NCBI RefSeq assembly: GCF_000760735.1
Contig: NZ_JMEX01000008.1
Location: forward strand, 2,392,877 to 2,456,876
Length of the DNA: 64,000 nucleotides
Direction of reading: 5' to 3'
Source: Rhodococcoides fascians A44A
Lineage (GTDB): Bacteria; Actinomycetota; Actinomycetes; Mycobacteriales; Mycobacteriaceae
Below the pieces are notes generated by a model that worked only from the letters and a program-made list of their open reading frames with translations, searched no databases and was not told where the DNA came from. Position 1 is the first letter of the stretch. Every line of letters starts with the position of its first letter. Positions 42,835-52,237 of the stretch are shown here, piece after piece. Made by a program: the position numbers and the translations under genes.

Positions 42835-43805
42835 TTCGGCATTCTCTACGGGTCGGAGCCCTCGCGCTCATCGCGAGCGTCGCCGCCGGCTGCGGACTCG
42901 TCAGCTCGTCCGGCACCTTCCAGTCCACCAGCCTGACCGACGGCGAAAAACCCTTGGACGGCGCATCTCTCGTCGTCACCTCGAAGAGCTTCACCGAGGG
43001 CGTACTACTCGGCAAGATCACCGCGACGTACCTCGCGGCAGCCGGCGCCAACGTCAGCGACCTCACCGGGGCACCAGGATCGGCGTCGTCACGCCAGGCC
43101 CAGCTGAACGGAGACGCGGACATCCTCTGGGAGTACACGGGCACCGGCTGGGTCAACTACCACGGTGAAACCGAGACGATCGCCGATCCCGACGAGCTGT
43201 GGCAGCGAGTACACGACCTCGAACTCAGCTCCAACAACCTGGAATGGTTGCCGCCGGCGAACTTCAACGACACCTACGCCTTCGCGGCCTCCTCGGCCAC
43301 CGCGGAGCGGCTCGGTGTGAAAACCCTGTCCGACGTCGCCGCGCTGCCCCCGAACGACCGCACCTTCTGCGTCGACGACGAATTCTTCTCCCGCGCAGAT
43401 GGATTCGGTCCGATGCTCGACACCTACGACATTCCCCTCGACGGACCGAACGGCGTAGAGGGCAAGAACGTCACCCGTATGGACGCGGGCGTCGTGTACA
43501 CCTCCACCGCGCAGAGCTCGCCCTGCAACTTCGGCATGGTCTACACCACCGACGGTCGCATCAAGAACCTCGACCTGACCGTGCTCGAGGACGACCGAAA
43601 GTTCTTCCTGCCCTACAGCGGCACCGCCGTCGTCCGCGCACCCGTCCTCGAAGCGCACCCGGAAATCGCCGACCTCGTCGGGGTGATCTCCGAGCGCCTC
43701 ACCGACGACCTGATGCAGGAACTCAACGGCAAGGTCGACATCGAAGGCGAAGATCCCGCCGACGTCGCCTACGAATGGCTGCGGAGCGAGGGCCTCGTCA
43801 CGTGA
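42831..43805 (+). CDS. Osmoprotectant ABC substrate-binding lipoprotein (OpuBC/ProX-like)
   Basis: 324 aa. A lipoprotein signal ends VAAGCGL (Cys21). The OpuAC-type fold follows: LVVTSKSFTEGVLLGKI (about 47-63), GSASSRQAQLNGDADILWEYTGTGW (about 83-107), NFNDTYAFAAS and PYSGTAVVRAP. Trp105 and Tyr residues may shape the aromatic cage for quaternary amines. It is the last gene of the four-gene unit; its end overlaps the convergent glycosyltransferase gene by 8 bp. Confidence 0.92.
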   Translation: MIRHSLRVGALALIASVAAGCGLVSSSGTFQSTSLTDGEKPLDGASLVVTSKSFTEGVLLGKITATYLAAAGANVSDLTGAPGSASSRQAQLNGDADILWEYTGTGWVNYHGETETIADPDELWQRVHDLELSSNNLEWLPPANFNDTYAFAASSATAERLGVKTLSDVAALPPNDRTFCVDDEFFSRADGFGPMLDTYDIPLDGPNGVEGKNVTRMDAGVVYTSTAQSSPCNFGMVYTTDGRIKNLDLTVLEDDRKFFLPYSGTAVVRAPVLEAHPEIADLVGVISERLTDDLMQELNGKVDIEGEDPADVAYEWLRSEGLVT

Positions 43806-44910
43806 GCCGGAGTTGGGCCAAGCGTTCGCTCACCGACGGGACTTCGGAAAAGCGGGTCGCTGCTCGGCGTGCCGAGGAACGGTAGGAGGGATCGGTCAGG
43901 ACATCGTGGATCGCGCGACGCAACCGCGGAGCATCCTCGACGGTCAGACCGGCGGCGGGCGAGCTGGGCGCGACGGTGATTCCCGCGCCCAGGCTCTCGA
44001 CCATCGCTGCGTTGGTCGGCTGATCCGCGATCATCGGAACGGTCACCAACGGAACACCCGCGGCCAGCGTTGCCAGCGTCGTGCCCGAACCCCCGTGACA
44101 TACGACGACACTTGCACGAGACAGAATGTCCTGCAGCTCGATCCAGTCGACGACCTCCATGCGATCGGTGCAGCGCACAGTCGATCCACCGCGGCCGGTA
44201 CTGGCCAGGACGCGCACATCGAGGTCGGCCAGCGCGGTCACCGCAGCATCCCACGTGCCGCGAATGTTCTCGAGCTGCGTGTTGACCGTGCCCATCGTCA
44301 GCCACACCAACGGCGGGTTCTGTTCGGTACGCGCATCGAGATCGATCGTGAATCCGTAACGGCGCGTATCCGGATACCCCGTCGGATCGTCGCCCGGGAA
44401 ACGCGTCAGATACGGCGCGGCCTCCAGTGTCGTCGTGACACCCGGTGCGTAGTCCTCGATGACTCGGCTCGCCATGCGCAAGCCGGAAATATCGGCAAGT
44501 CCAGGCGAAATGCCCACCGTGGCCACAGGTACTGCGCTCCGCACCGCGGCGATGGCACTCGCGTAATCGCAGGGTTCCCGCAGAATCAACTCAGGCTCGA
44601 CATCAGCCACCGCAGCGACGGTCTTCTCCAGTGCCGCCGCAGTGTTGATGCGGCCGAACAACTCGACCTCGGCAGCACGTACCCGCACCTCCCGGTCGCT
44701 CGACGCCAACGCCCGCCGCACCCGGGCCACCTCGTCGGCAGGCGGTGCATCGACGACGCGTACATCGGCACCCGTCGACCGCGCAGTGGCCACCTGCCCC
44801 GGTGGCACGACGAGGGTGACGTCGTCACCGGCCTCGGCCGCAGCGTCGACGAAGGGGAGCAGCGGACCGAGATGGCCTTCACCGCCGCTGGCAGCAACAA
44901 GAATTCGCAT
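43798..44910 (-). CDS. MGT-type glycosyltransferase (GT1)
   Basis: 370 aa from ATG 44910. A GT-B fold: N-terminal MRILVAASGGEGHLGPLLPFVDAA with the acceptor-domain GxGH pattern, then the C-terminal nucleotide-sugar domain WLTMGTVN and CHGGSGTTLATLAAGVPLVTVPMIADQPTNA (about 290-320), where His and the final Asp-Gln bind the UDP-sugar. Such enzymes glycosylate small molecules, lipids or drugs (EryCIII/MGT-like). It is a stand-alone minus-strand gene; its 3' end overlaps the opu operon tail to tail. Confidence 0.87.
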   Translation of the reverse strand: MRILVAASGGEGHLGPLLPFVDAAAEAGDDVTLVVPPGQVATARSTGADVRVVDAPPADEVARVRRALASSDREVRVRAAEVELFGRINTAAALEKTVAAVADVEPELILREPCDYASAIAAVRSAVPVATVGISPGLADISGLRMASRVIEDYAPGVTTTLEAAPYLTRFPGDDPTGYPDTRRYGFTIDLDARTEQNPPLVWLTMGTVNTQLENIRGTWDAAVTALADLDVRVLASTGRGGSTVRCTDRMEVVDWIELQDILSRASVVVCHGGSGTTLATLAAGVPLVTVPMIADQPTNAAMVESLGAGITVAPSSPAAGLTVEDAPRLRRAIHDVLTDPSYRSSARRAATRFSEVPSVSERLAQLRLT

Positions 44911-45055
44911 CGGTCGGACGCTACCGCCTCGGCAAGCACATCGGTTGTAGGTGTCGCGGTCTGTCGGTATTGTCCAGATCACCCGCCTCTCGTAACGAAC
45001 CTGTCGGTACGAACGACAATGCCGTCGTACTGACATCGAGTAGGCGGCGAGCATC

Positions 45056-46390
45056 ATGAGCGAAAGATCGGCCAAAGCGCGGTGGACCGACGGTCTCGTC
45101 GTCGTCAGTATCGTCGCGGTCGGAATTATCGTGGCCGGAGCCCTGCAGGCTCCTGCCGAGCCCGAACTGACAACGGCAGCAACATCTCCCACTGTCGAAC
45201 CCGAGCCGACCGCACCCGAAGAATACGTGCGGGTGAGTGAGCCGGTCGATACCTCCGCGCCCATCCCCGGATGCGACACCGTCGTCGAAGCGGACGAGGA
45301 GAGATTCAGCATGAGCTTCGTCGGGGAGCGGTCCTACGACAACCCCAGGTTCCCATGGTTCAACGGACCCAAAGCAACCGCCATGTCCGATGCAGTCGCC
45401 TCGGCGCTTCCCGACGACGTCGAACTCGCCTTCGCCGCGCCGCAACAATCGCTGCTGTTCGGCCCGATCTTCGACTTCGGCGACGGCGACGAACCCCCCT
45501 ACAGCGGATCGACCGACGCCTGGGGCGCAGTAAACCGCGGCGACGCGTCGGGCTCGGTCCAGGTCAGTGTGCAACAAGGGCCACACACGGTGCCGGGCTG
45601 CGTCGCAGGTTCGCTCGACGAACGCAAGACCTTGCCCGACGGCACAGTCGTCGATTTGCTCGACACCTGGGCCGAGATCAACGGCGTCCGCACCATCAGT
45701 CGCAGCGTGCAGGCGTACACAACCGACGGAACCTGGATTCACGTGAGCGCCGACGACAGAACCAATACACCGGAGCCGGCGAACAGCGGAGAAATCCCGT
45801 TGACGCTCCCCGAATTGGAACTGATCGCAACAGAACCCGCACTACGAGTGAGCACGCCGGTTCCGCCCGGCACACCCCCGCCGAGCGAAGGGTGCAGCGG
45901 TTACACCGAGAACGGGGGACCCGATCTCACACGTGAAGACCAGCAACGACTGAACTCCGCACTCGCATCGGTCGACCTGGGAGCGGTAGCTCTCGATCGA
46001 AAGCTCGACACGCTCCAACCGTCGGACATGGGTTTGGACACGCTGTGCATGGCGTCGAACGTCGTCGGCGCCGACGAGACACTGCAGCTGAGCATCGCCG
46101 GGGGCCAGGCCGTACCCGTCGAGGACGAGATCCGGCCGGACCCGTACCCGGGCACACAGGACACGTTCCGTTCCCTCGCCGACGGGACCGTCGTGCAGAC
46201 GTCGGCCGGTTACTACGGTGTCACGGGCGAAGGCGACGGTGACTACCAGCAGCGCTCCTCCAACACTGTCACCGTGACGCGGCCGGGCGGAACCCGCGTG
46301 CAGATCTCGGCCAGTTCTGCTGGTTCTCAATCGCTTTCGATCGAACTGCTGGAATCGATCGCCCTGACGCCTGGTCTGGAGGTCTCCTGA
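45056..46390 (+). CDS. Membrane-anchored tandem-domain protein of unknown function (copy 2)
   Basis: 444 aa, ATG 45056. It is a paralogue of the 1341-2720 product: N-terminal anchor (LVVVSIVAVGIIVAGAL), Pro/Thr-rich linker, then two domains opening at PIPGCDTV (near 67) and EGCSGY (near 280). Each domain ends with a GTxxxxSA-type strand followed by an L-rich helix (LTLPELELIA; LSIELLESIA). YDNPRFPWF matches YDNPQYPWY of copy 1. The final A of its TGA is the first base of the next gene's ATG (TGATG), so the pair is coupled like copy 1. Function unknown. Confidence 0.85.
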   Translation: MSERSAKARWTDGLVVVSIVAVGIIVAGALQAPAEPELTTAATSPTVEPEPTAPEEYVRVSEPVDTSAPIPGCDTVVEADEERFSMSFVGERSYDNPRFPWFNGPKATAMSDAVASALPDDVELAFAAPQQSLLFGPIFDFGDGDEPPYSGSTDAWGAVNRGDASGSVQVSVQQGPHTVPGCVAGSLDERKTLPDGTVVDLLDTWAEINGVRTISRSVQAYTTDGTWIHVSADDRTNTPEPANSGEIPLTLPELELIATEPALRVSTPVPPGTPPPSEGCSGYTENGGPDLTREDQQRLNSALASVDLGAVALDRKLDTLQPSDMGLDTLCMASNVVGADETLQLSIAGGQAVPVEDEIRPDPYPGTQDTFRSLADGTVVQTSAGYYGVTGEGDGDYQQRSSNTVTVTRPGGTRVQISASSAGSQSLSIELLESIALTPGLEVS

Positions 46391-47766
46391 TGGCCGACCG
46401 GAGTGCCTGGACGCTGGCGGCCGCTGCGGTCTTCGCTGCTGTCACGGTGACGGCAGCCGGAGTGGTCCTGTTTCAGCACACGCCACCGACGGCGAAGAAG
46501 ATCACCGGAACCGACGACGGAACGCCCGGGCTGGCCTGGTCGTTCGACGTCGCCACCGCACTCGATCGCCCGTGGGCCGAGTTGGTGGATCCCCGTGCCG
46601 GAGTGGTATTCCCGAACAACGCACCGTCGGCGATCGAAGTAGGCGACACTCTTGTGTCCGCAGCCGGGGTGAACAGAGACGGTTACTCATTGGAAGACCC
46701 GGTCATGATCGGGATCGACGCGAACACCGGTGAGCTTCGCTGGCAGACCCCCGCCGCGGCCGTATCGCAGTGCAGCGACACTCCACTCGACGGAAAGATC
46801 GTGTGCTACGCAGCTGCGGAGAAGTACGAAATCGTCACGTTCGACGCCGAATCCGGTGATGTCGAACGTCGTCCGGTCGACGAATCCGTTTTCGCCGTTG
46901 CCGTTGCCGACGACACCCTCTACGTCGTGGAGGGCGACGCCGAAGACTACGACGTGCGCGTGCACGCAGGCACGGTCGACGATCTGTCGGCCACCTGGGT
47001 TCGACAATTCGAGGCAGGCGGCGGTTGGGAGGAGATCTTCTCCGGCGCAGCCCTGACCGTCCGCGACGGCATCGGACTGGTCGGGACAGCCTGGCAGAGT
47101 GCGACATTCGACGCACGCACCGGCGAAGAACTGACCGGTGTCGAACCCGATCTGTGTATCACGTCGTCGAGGTTGGTCACCGGCGGTGTGGTGGTACAGA
47201 ACCAAGTGGAGTGCACCACCTACGACAGTGTCACCGAAGTCTTGCGCGCGCCCGAAGGCCAGGACTTGGCGCGGGTGGATTCCGGCGCGGCGCACAATCC
47301 ATACGTCGACAGCCCGACCGATGCGACCGTACCTGTCGTACTGGGTGATTCGGGATTCGACCGCGAAACCGGCGAGAAGCTGTGGACATACCCTCCGCTG
47401 ATCCAGGATGTCGGCGGTCAAGCTGTCAGCGCGTTGGTCGCCGTGATCGGTGACATCGGACTGCTGCGCGATGCGGCGACTTCATCGACGTCTGCGATCG
47501 ACCTCCGCACGGGAGAGGAACTCTGGCGCCGCGACGAGCCGAGCTCACTCAACCCATCAGGCTTCTCCGACAGCATCGCCGTCGGAGAGGACGGCGAGGC
47601 GCTCCTCGCGCTCGACATGCGCACCGGTGAAACACTGTGGCGCGCGCCGTTCGACGCAATCGTGGACACCGACGTCGATACCTCGTGGTGGGGCACAGCC
47701 ATTCCGCGCGGTGAGGACTGGATCTACGTCTCCGCAGGCACGGTCCTCGGCATGACTCCGCTGTAG
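46390..47766 (+). CDS. Membrane-anchored PQQ-like beta-propeller protein (copy 2)
   Basis: 458 aa, ATG 46390. A membrane anchor (about residues 8-27) precedes beta-propeller blades such as GIDANTGELRWQTPA, DAESGDVERR, DARTGEELTG, DRETGEKLWTYP, DLRTGEELWRR and DMRTGETLWRAPF. It matches the 2717-4042 product along its length. Cys residues appear in pairs (QCSDTPLDGKIVCY), as in copy 1 (RCSTALFDGKILCR), and probably form a disulfide in one blade. Structural or sensory role outside the membrane is inferred; there is no catalytic motif. Confidence 0.85.
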   Translation: MADRSAWTLAAAAVFAAVTVTAAGVVLFQHTPPTAKKITGTDDGTPGLAWSFDVATALDRPWAELVDPRAGVVFPNNAPSAIEVGDTLVSAAGVNRDGYSLEDPVMIGIDANTGELRWQTPAAAVSQCSDTPLDGKIVCYAAAEKYEIVTFDAESGDVERRPVDESVFAVAVADDTLYVVEGDAEDYDVRVHAGTVDDLSATWVRQFEAGGGWEEIFSGAALTVRDGIGLVGTAWQSATFDARTGEELTGVEPDLCITSSRLVTGGVVVQNQVECTTYDSVTEVLRAPEGQDLARVDSGAAHNPYVDSPTDATVPVVLGDSGFDRETGEKLWTYPPLIQDVGGQAVSALVAVIGDIGLLRDAATSSTSAIDLRTGEELWRRDEPSSLNPSGFSDSIAVGEDGEALLALDMRTGETLWRAPFDAIVDTDVDTSWWGTAIPRGEDWIYVSAGTVLGMTPL

Positions 47767-47769
47767 GGG

Positions 47770-48309
47770 TCAGCCGCCGGGCTGAGCGGGGACTTCCTCG
47801 AGCTGAGGCTGCTGCGGTTGTTGTTGCTGCTGCTCTTGCATCTGTTTCGCGAACTCGCAGTTGGACTGCGCGTAGGTATCGATACGAGCGCTCGCATCGC
47901 GGGCCGCGGTGAAGCTGTCCACGTCGATGGTCGCTTCGGTCTTCTGCTGGTACTCCTCGAACGTCGATGCCTCGGTGACCAGATTCGTCACCTGGGCGCT
48001 CGCGTCCCGGACCGTCGTCAGATCGGCCGCGATGTCCGGATCGGCAGCGGCGATGGCCGGATCGTAGTGCTCCGACAGTCCGTCGCCGTACTCCTGGAGT
48101 ACCGCCTGCATACCCGGCCAGTCGGCCGGATCGATCTGCGCCGAAGTCTGTGAGTTCATCTCGAACGTCGAGATGTCCTCGAGGTGCGTGCAGAGGTCGC
48201 CGCCCGACGCCTCGGCGCCGTTGTCGGTTCCCTCGTCGGAGCTGCAACCGGCGATGCCCAAGCTCAGGGCGGCTGCGAGGACTGCGATCGAGCGACACGA
48301 GGCCTTCAT
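47770..48309 (-). CDS. Small lipoprotein with Gln-rich tail
   Basis: 179 aa. The signal peptide ends LGIAGCSSD (Cys22). The mature part is acidic and helical (DPDIAADLTTVRDASAQVTNLVTEA), with one Cys pair possible (DLCTHLEDI; SNCEFAKQ). The end is a low-complexity run of Gln (about residues 159-168) followed by Pro-rich PAQPGG. It lies tail to tail with the propeller gene, only 3 bp apart. Family not recognised. Confidence 0.75.
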   Translation of the reverse strand: MKASCRSIAVLAAALSLGIAGCSSDEGTDNGAEASGGDLCTHLEDISTFEMNSQTSAQIDPADWPGMQAVLQEYGDGLSEHYDPAIAAADPDIAADLTTVRDASAQVTNLVTEASTFEEYQQKTEATIDVDSFTAARDASARIDTYAQSNCEFAKQMQEQQQQQPQQPQLEEVPAQPGG

Positions 48310-48415
48310 GCGGGTACTTCTCCAAACTTCTCGGCGGATTCTGCGTCCTCCACAGTCACAGTTCCGGGCTGGGTTGTCGAATTTCGGACTCCTCTGCCGC
48401 TGTGACGAGTAACAA

Positions 48416-49174
48416 TCAGCAACGCCGGTACACGTAGGACGGATCGGGCGGCGTCGTCAGCCCTCGATCTCGCAGAATCGTCATCGCCGGACGATCCGAC
48501 GCCGAACAGAACTCCTCGGCGTACTCGATGTCCAACACCGCATCGCCGTACACATCGGTGTAAAACGCGCATTCGTCGAACTCGATGCACTGCTCCGCCA
48601 CCGCGAAGTCGAAACCGACTGTGTTCCTGATGCTCTCCGCACCGTCGGGAACATTCTTCTGTGCAATGGCCATACCTGCGTCGTGCGCTCGTTCGGCATA
48701 CATCGCGGCGAGGTCGAGAGTGGACTCCTCGCTCACCGACCCGGGGAACCGAGTCCACACGTCGAGGTTGTCGATCTCCACAGCATCGAAACCCGAAGCA
48801 GCGCAACGATCGATGGACCCGCCGACGACGTCGAGGATGCCGCGCCTGTTGTCGTTCGTCCCCGTGTCCAGAACGTACTCGCCCGGCCATTCCGGGTCCA
48901 CGGCGAGCTCGCCGCCGTCGTGCAGCAGTAGGCCCTCCGGCCACTCGGCGCCGGGTTGGGTCTGGAAACCGTTGACATAGCAGATCGAGTATGCGCCCTC
49001 GGCAGGCTCAGCGGTGGAATCTCGTGCCACGATGTCGAAATCACCGTCGCACGCACCGCCGAGTTGATAGTCGAACGAGCCGCCCGTCGGAGGAAGATTC
49101 GAATCCTCACCGCATGCAGTGACCGGCAGAATTACCAGTACGGCTACCGCGAGCAACGCCCGACGTACGGTCAC
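48416..49174 (-). CDS. Secreted GH114-like (endo-alpha-1,4-polygalactosaminidase family) lipoprotein
   Basis: 252 aa from GTG 49174, which overlaps the stop of the DUF5701 gene (GTGA). The lipoprotein signal ends ILPVTACGE (Cys near 21). The TIM-barrel family pattern is clear: FDYQLGG, YSICYVNGFQTQPG, GFDAVEIDNLDVWTR with the acidic residues of the active site, AGMAIAQKNVPDG and FDFAVAEQCIEFDEC. GH114 enzymes cut galactosaminogalactan-type polymers; bacterial members are mostly unstudied. A wall- or exopolysaccharide-related role is inferred. Confidence 0.83.
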   Translation of the reverse strand: MTVRRALLAVAVLVILPVTACGEDSNLPPTGGSFDYQLGGACDGDFDIVARDSTAEPAEGAYSICYVNGFQTQPGAEWPEGLLLHDGGELAVDPEWPGEYVLDTGTNDNRRGILDVVGGSIDRCAASGFDAVEIDNLDVWTRFPGSVSEESTLDLAAMYAERAHDAGMAIAQKNVPDGAESIRNTVGFDFAVAEQCIEFDECAFYTDVYGDAVLDIEYAEEFCSASDRPAMTILRDRGLTTPPDPSYVYRRC

Positions 49175-49794
49175 AGCGGACGCCTGCCTGCAGTCGAGGC
49201 GAAACCCAGCCACGTGTGCCTGTTGCCCGCCCAGCACCACCCGACCTTGGGGGCGTTGCGGTTGTCCACCCCGTCGCGGCCGGTGCCGTTGCTTATCCAC
49301 ACCGCGGGCGTACGGGTGTCCAGAGCGCCGTCGGGCTTACGCAGCCGCGAGCCGATCGTCATGAAGCAGTGCCCCCGTTCCAGTACCTCGGGTACCTGCA
49401 GTAGCCAGTGAATACCCTCGAGAAGGGTAAGAGGGCTAAGGCCGGCCGCCGTGATCGACGGCAGCGCCTCGTCCGGGCTCCAGTTCTTCATCTCGTCCCC
49501 ACGCTCGGGGCTGTCGACGACATAGGCCGGTCCCGGCGGCATGGACAGCGACTCGATCGGTTCGAAACGGTCGACGTCGACCATGTCGGTCACCACGAAC
49601 CCGGCCCGGCCGCTGCGCCGCAGCAGGGGAGCGAGTTGCGACGGCTGCGCACGGCTCAGGACCAGGAGGGCGTCGTCGGTGTTGTCCGCGACGGCGTTGG
49701 CAACATCGTTCTCGGTCAAACCTGCGAAGGTGTGGACACCGAGTTCGATCAGCGTGGCTGCCTGCTGCTCCAGCGGCGGGAGAGTGAAGATCAT
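49171..49794 (-). CDS. DUF5701 family protein
   Basis: 207 aa, ATG 49794 with GGAAAGG upstream. I recognise the DUF5701 pattern: IELGVHTFAGLTEND, AGFVVTDMVDVDRF, GLSPLTLLEGIHWLLQVPEVLER, CFMTIGSRLRKPDG and the end block APKVGWCWAGNRHTWLGFAS. Members are small soluble actinobacterial proteins of unknown activity. It is coupled (GTGA) to the downstream GH114-like lipoprotein gene, a link I cannot explain. Confidence 0.82.
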   Translation of the reverse strand: MIFTLPPLEQQAATLIELGVHTFAGLTENDVANAVADNTDDALLVLSRAQPSQLAPLLRRSGRAGFVVTDMVDVDRFEPIESLSMPPGPAYVVDSPERGDEMKNWSPDEALPSITAAGLSPLTLLEGIHWLLQVPEVLERGHCFMTIGSRLRKPDGALDTRTPAVWISNGTGRDGVDNRNAPKVGWCWAGNRHTWLGFASTAGRRPL

Positions 49795-49871
49795 GGCGCG
49801 CCCTTTCCTCGCCGTACAGTGTACGTCAACGCTGGATTGAGTCGATCTTGCTTCGAACATATGATCGAACG

Positions 49872-50195
49872 ATGCGAGTGAACGGTTCCAGCGGCGGAGT
49901 TGATCCGCATCGTCGGCCGTTCAAGGTTCTGACGCCTGCAGTCAAGGTCCTGATCGACCTGTCCGTCCTGTACCCGCAACCTCCGCACCACAGTGGAACC
50001 TTCACCGCCGACGGCTTCGACGTCCGACGAGTCGTGCCGGGGGACCTGACCGAGTGGTCGATGACCGTCGACGGTGACTGGATCGGCCGCGTCACCTACC
50101 AACTCATGTCCAAGGATCGATGCGAGACGGTGACGCACTGGGTGCCCAGCCGAGTGCTCAAACCGTTGACGAGGGGAACTAACCGAGGAGAGTGA
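49872..50195 (+). CDS. Unrecognised small protein, 107 aa
   Basis: ATG 49872 lies 78 bp from the divergent DUF5701 gene. It is soluble, with an N-terminal KVLTPAVKVLIDLSVLYP helix and a strand-rich middle (GTFTADGFDVRRVVPGDL; SMTVDGDWIGRVTYQL), ending basic. There is no motif I can name. Its 3' end overlaps the convergent lipoprotein gene by 17 bp. GC3-rich codons support coding, and an upstream TTG at 49848 is less likely. Confidence 0.55.
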   Translation: MRVNGSSGGVDPHRRPFKVLTPAVKVLIDLSVLYPQPPHHSGTFTADGFDVRRVVPGDLTEWSMTVDGDWIGRVTYQLMSKDRCETVTHWVPSRVLKPLTRGTNRGE

Positions 50196-50757
50196 CGATC
50201 AGTGCCGGTGGATCGGATTCGGTGGTGACGGTGAAATCCGGACGCTCGGACCCCGTCCCGACGAAGGCCTGGGTGACCCCGGGCGTCGCGCTCGACGTCA
50301 GCAGCGACCGAATGCCGCCGTCGGCCGCTACCTCGACGTCGTACCGCGGATCCGCCGACGGCGACGAGATCAGGTCGACCTGCAGAATCGACGTCCCCGG
50401 CACATCGAGGTCGCCTCCCGCGTAGGTGGTGGCAGAGTCGACGTACCGGCCCACGTAATTGATCACGCCCTCGCCGGTGAACGTGAACACCGCCCGGGCA
50501 TCGTCGACCTGCACGTCCGCGATCCCGAAATCTCCGTACTCGTCACCGGGAGCGGTGGGAGTCGAGTCCGACGGCACCCCGTGGAACGGCGGGGGAGTTT
50601 CCAGAACAGGGCTGCCGACGGTGAAGGAACCCGACACCAACCGCTGATCCACGGCAGTCGCTTCCGTGGTCGACTCGGTCTCGGACTGCACTTCGTTACT
50701 GCTGCACGAGGCAAGAAACAGGCTCGCCGCCGCCAGCAGCGCCACCCCAGCTCGCAT
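50179..50757 (-). CDS. AMIN-like-domain lipoprotein
   Basis: 192 aa from ATG 50757. The signal peptide ends LFLASCSSN (Cys18). After a Ser/Thr-rich linker the mature domain is all beta, with ADVQVDDARAVFTFTGEGVINYVGRYV, ILQVDLISS and a closing DPPALIVTLLG, the layout of small secreted AMIN-like proteins in actinobacteria. AMIN domains often bind cell-wall material. It is divergent from the MFS transporter gene, sharing a 41-bp gap. Confidence 0.75.
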   Translation of the reverse strand: MRAGVALLAAASLFLASCSSNEVQSETESTTEATAVDQRLVSGSFTVGSPVLETPPPFHGVPSDSTPTAPGDEYGDFGIADVQVDDARAVFTFTGEGVINYVGRYVDSATTYAGGDLDVPGTSILQVDLISSPSADPRYDVEVAADGGIRSLLTSSATPGVTQAFVGTGSERPDFTVTTESDPPALIVTLLG

Positions 50758-50798
50758 GGAGATGACACTATACGGCCGAGCAGTGAGAGGATGCATCG

Positions 50799-52160
50799 GT
50801 GAAAACCGGTGAACAGATCGTCCAGGAACTTCCGTGGAAGTGGGGCGTGCAAGGCCGCATCTTCGTCATCGGTGGTCTAGGCTTCATGTTCGACGCTTGG
50901 GACGTGGCCCTCAACGGCTTCCTGACGCCACTCCTCGGGTCCTACTGGGACCTGTCGCAGGCCGAGCGAGGCCTGGTCGCCACCGGCAACCTCATCGGAA
51001 TGGCCGTCGGCGCCGTCGTGTGGGGCACCATTGCGGACCGTCTCGGACGCAAGAAGGCCTTCGCGCTCACCCTGCTGATCTTCGCGTTGTTCTCGGTGCT
51101 CGGGGCGCTGTCGCCCAACTTCGAGACCTTCGTACTGCTGCGGTTCCTCGCGGGCTTCGGCCTCGGCGGCTGCATCCCCGTCGACTACGCACTCGTCAGT
51201 GAATTCTCGCCGCGGCGGATTCGCGGAAAAGTACTGTCCGCCATGGACGGTTGGTGGCCCATCGGAGCCACCATCTGCGGCGTCGTCGCCACCCTGCTGG
51301 TGCCGATCGACGGAGACGTGCGCTGGCGAATCATGCTGCTGTTCATGATTCTTCCTGCACTGCTTCTGTTCTGGGTCAGGCGCGGGATCCCCGAATCTCC
51401 GATCTACCTCGCCAAGGTGGGCCGTGAGGCAGAAGCGCGAGCGATCATCGACGGCATGGTCACCCGCACAGGCGCTGCGTCGCAAGATTATTCGATCGTC
51501 GCCCAGGCCTCGCCGAAACGAGGCCTCGCCGCAGTCTGGCGCTACAGCCCACGGATCACCTCGGCGTCGTGGCTGCTGTTCGTGTCGATCATGCTGCTCT
51601 ACTACGCCGCCCTCAGCTGGATGCCGTCGATCCTGCGCCGAGAGGGCTACGACGATTTCGCGGCCTTCGCCGGAACGACGCTGATGACCGCCGTCGGCAT
51701 CGTCGGCGTCGCCGTGTCCGCATACCTCGTCGAGGTCGTCGGCAGGAAATGGGTCATCGGAATCTCCGGGCCACTGGCAGGCGCCGCGCTGGTGCTGTTC
51801 GCGGTGATGCTCGACGTCGGATCCGGCGTGCTGGTGTGGCTCGCAGTGTTCGGGTTCGTGATCCAGATCGCCATCCCGGTCCTGTACTGCTACGTCTCCG
51901 AGCTCTACCCGACGGAGCTCCGTGCGTCGGGATTCGGGTACGCCTCCTCGGTCAGCCGTATCGCGACCGGCTTCGCGCCCCTGCTGTTCGGGTCGGTGAT
52001 GTGGCCGATCCTCGGACTGCCACTGACCTTCGCCATCGTCACCGCGTTCGTCGTGTTCGCGGTGCTGTGGATGGCCTACGCCGCGCCGGAAACCAAGGGG
52101 AAGGAGCTCGACACGTTGACAGTGACGCCCGGTCACAGTCAACTCTCAGGCTCACCGTGA
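50799..52160 (+). CDS. MFS transporter (sugar/aromatic-acid porter type)
   Basis: 453 aa from GTG 50799 (GAGAGGATG before it). Twelve membrane helices. The first MFS signature is GTIADRLGRKKAF (about 76-88), with the matching second-half EVVGRKWVIG. RFLAGFGLGGCIPVDYALVSEFSPRRIRGK (split over about 114-144) and PESPIYLA are typical of sugar porter/aromatic-acid:H+ symporters. It lies 77 bp upstream of the DszC-like/DszA-like pair on the same strand and could import their substrate (inference). Confidence 0.88.
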   Translation: MKTGEQIVQELPWKWGVQGRIFVIGGLGFMFDAWDVALNGFLTPLLGSYWDLSQAERGLVATGNLIGMAVGAVVWGTIADRLGRKKAFALTLLIFALFSVLGALSPNFETFVLLRFLAGFGLGGCIPVDYALVSEFSPRRIRGKVLSAMDGWWPIGATICGVVATLLVPIDGDVRWRIMLLFMILPALLLFWVRRGIPESPIYLAKVGREAEARAIIDGMVTRTGAASQDYSIVAQASPKRGLAAVWRYSPRITSASWLLFVSIMLLYYAALSWMPSILRREGYDDFAAFAGTTLMTAVGIVGVAVSAYLVEVVGRKWVIGISGPLAGAALVLFAVMLDVGSGVLVWLAVFGFVIQIAIPVLYCYVSELYPTELRASGFGYASSVSRIATGFAPLLFGSVMWPILGLPLTFAIVTAFVVFAVLWMAYAAPETKGKELDTLTVTPGHSQLSGSP

Positions 52161-52237
52161 TCGCAACTGGTGACACCGAGCCCTCGATATTGAAAGTTTG
52201 ATCGGTCGGACTGCACACGATCGAAAGGGCTTTTTGC

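Noticed and set aside
52161-52237. SAM or other sulfur riboswitch before the DszC-DszA pair
   Set aside because: The 77-bp gap is too short and lacks the conserved helices of known SAM riboswitch classes.
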